A stretch of 6,226 nucleotides of DNA from an uncultured beta proteobacterium (GTDB lineage: Bacteria; Pseudomonadota; Gammaproteobacteria; Burkholderiales; Burkholderiaceae_B): NCBI GenBank assembly GCA_903924715.1, contig CAIYCP010000481.1, forward strand, positions 1-6,226, written 5' to 3'. The translations under genes and the position numbers were made by a program. A model generated the notes under the pieces. It made no database searches and was not told the origin of the DNA. It was given only the letters and a program-made list of their open reading frames with translations. The stretch's first letter is position 1. Every line of letters starts with the position of its first letter. Shown piece by piece: positions 6,152 to 6,226 of the stretch.

Positions 6152-6168
6152 CGTATCTGATCAATACG
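6152..6168. promoter_or_regulatory. Candidate LysR-type operator (GTAT-N7-ATAC)
   Basis: CGTAT (6152-6156) and ATACG (6164-6168) form a perfect interrupted palindrome with a 7-base centre, and T6154/A6166 satisfy the T-N11-A pattern of LysR-type regulator boxes. It lies about 100 bases upstream of the receptor start codon. Catabolic Bug/amidase operons are often controlled by a divergent LysR- or GntR-type gene, which would lie just beyond the window. The assignment rests on symmetry alone. Confidence 0.3.
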
Positions 6169-6173
6169 AGAAG

Positions 6174-6201
6174 ATTGTACGAATGAAGTGAAATCGGACA
6201 T
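6174..6201 (-). promoter_or_regulatory. Weak candidate sigma-70 promoter for the operon
   Basis: On the minus strand TACAAT (6179-6174) matches the -10 consensus at 5 of 6 positions. At 16 bases upstream, ATGTCC (6201-6196) matches the -35 consensus at only 3 of 6. A start near 6167 would give a leader of roughly 110 bases and would place the candidate LysR box at the transcription start. A poor -35 would be consistent with an activator-dependent promoter, but chance is not excluded. Confidence 0.3.
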
Positions 6202-6226
6202 CTATCGGTATACTCTTAAGAAATCG

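Noticed and set aside
6054..6164. Longer receptor start at ATG 6164 or ATG 6110
   Set aside because: Neither has a ribosome site, and both would put a polar stretch in front of an otherwise standard signal peptide.
6209..6214. TATACT on the plus strand as a divergent promoter -10 box
   Set aside because: No acceptable -35 is found at 16-18 bases and no gene is visible before the window ends, so it is mentioned only as context for the candidate operator.

Overview
The window looks like part of a chromosome from a betaproteobacterium of the order Burkholderiales, probably Alcaligenaceae-like. The main reason is an orphan Bug/TctC-type periplasmic solute receptor heading a catabolic operon, an arrangement that is greatly expanded in that group. 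Base composition is moderate rather than very GC-rich, so a lower-GC member is likely. This taxonomic call is inference. No RNA gene, mobile element, CRISPR array or integration site was seen.

Left part, plus strand (1-1697): the window opens inside a large FAD-linked oxidase/iron-sulfur protein (YdiJ / D-2-hydroxyacid dehydrogenase type), of which only the last 346 residues are present. A short gap separates it from a YodC-like nitroreductase. Between 1698 and 1780 lies a perfect 10-bp inverted repeat, probably the shared terminator region of the two converging transcription units.

Right part, minus strand (6053 down to 1781): five genes read as one operon. In order of transcription they are a secreted Bug/TctC receptor (GTG start with a strong Shine-Dalgarno), an unrecognised 80-residue protein, an amidase-signature hydrolase with an intact Lys-Ser-Ser triad, an isochorismatase/N-carbamoylsarcosine-amidase-type cysteine hydrolase, and a CitE-like (HpcH/HpaI superfamily) C-C lyase. 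The small gene and the amidase overlap by 4 bases (ATGA), as do the amidase and the cysteine hydrolase. The last gene follows after 17 bases with its own good ribosome site.

Taken together, the operon looks like a capture-and-degrade module. A periplasmic receptor binds an organic acid or amide, two mechanistically different amide hydrolases remove nitrogen from it, and a CitE-type lyase cleaves the remaining carbon skeleton. The substrate cannot be read from the sequence. The least explained part is the small protein coupled to the amidase, which sits where a GatC- or AtzG-like partner would be but which I cannot match to either. The 173 bases upstream of the receptor gene (6054-6226) hold candidate promoter and operator sequences but no gene. 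The regulator and any membrane transport subunits would lie outside the window.
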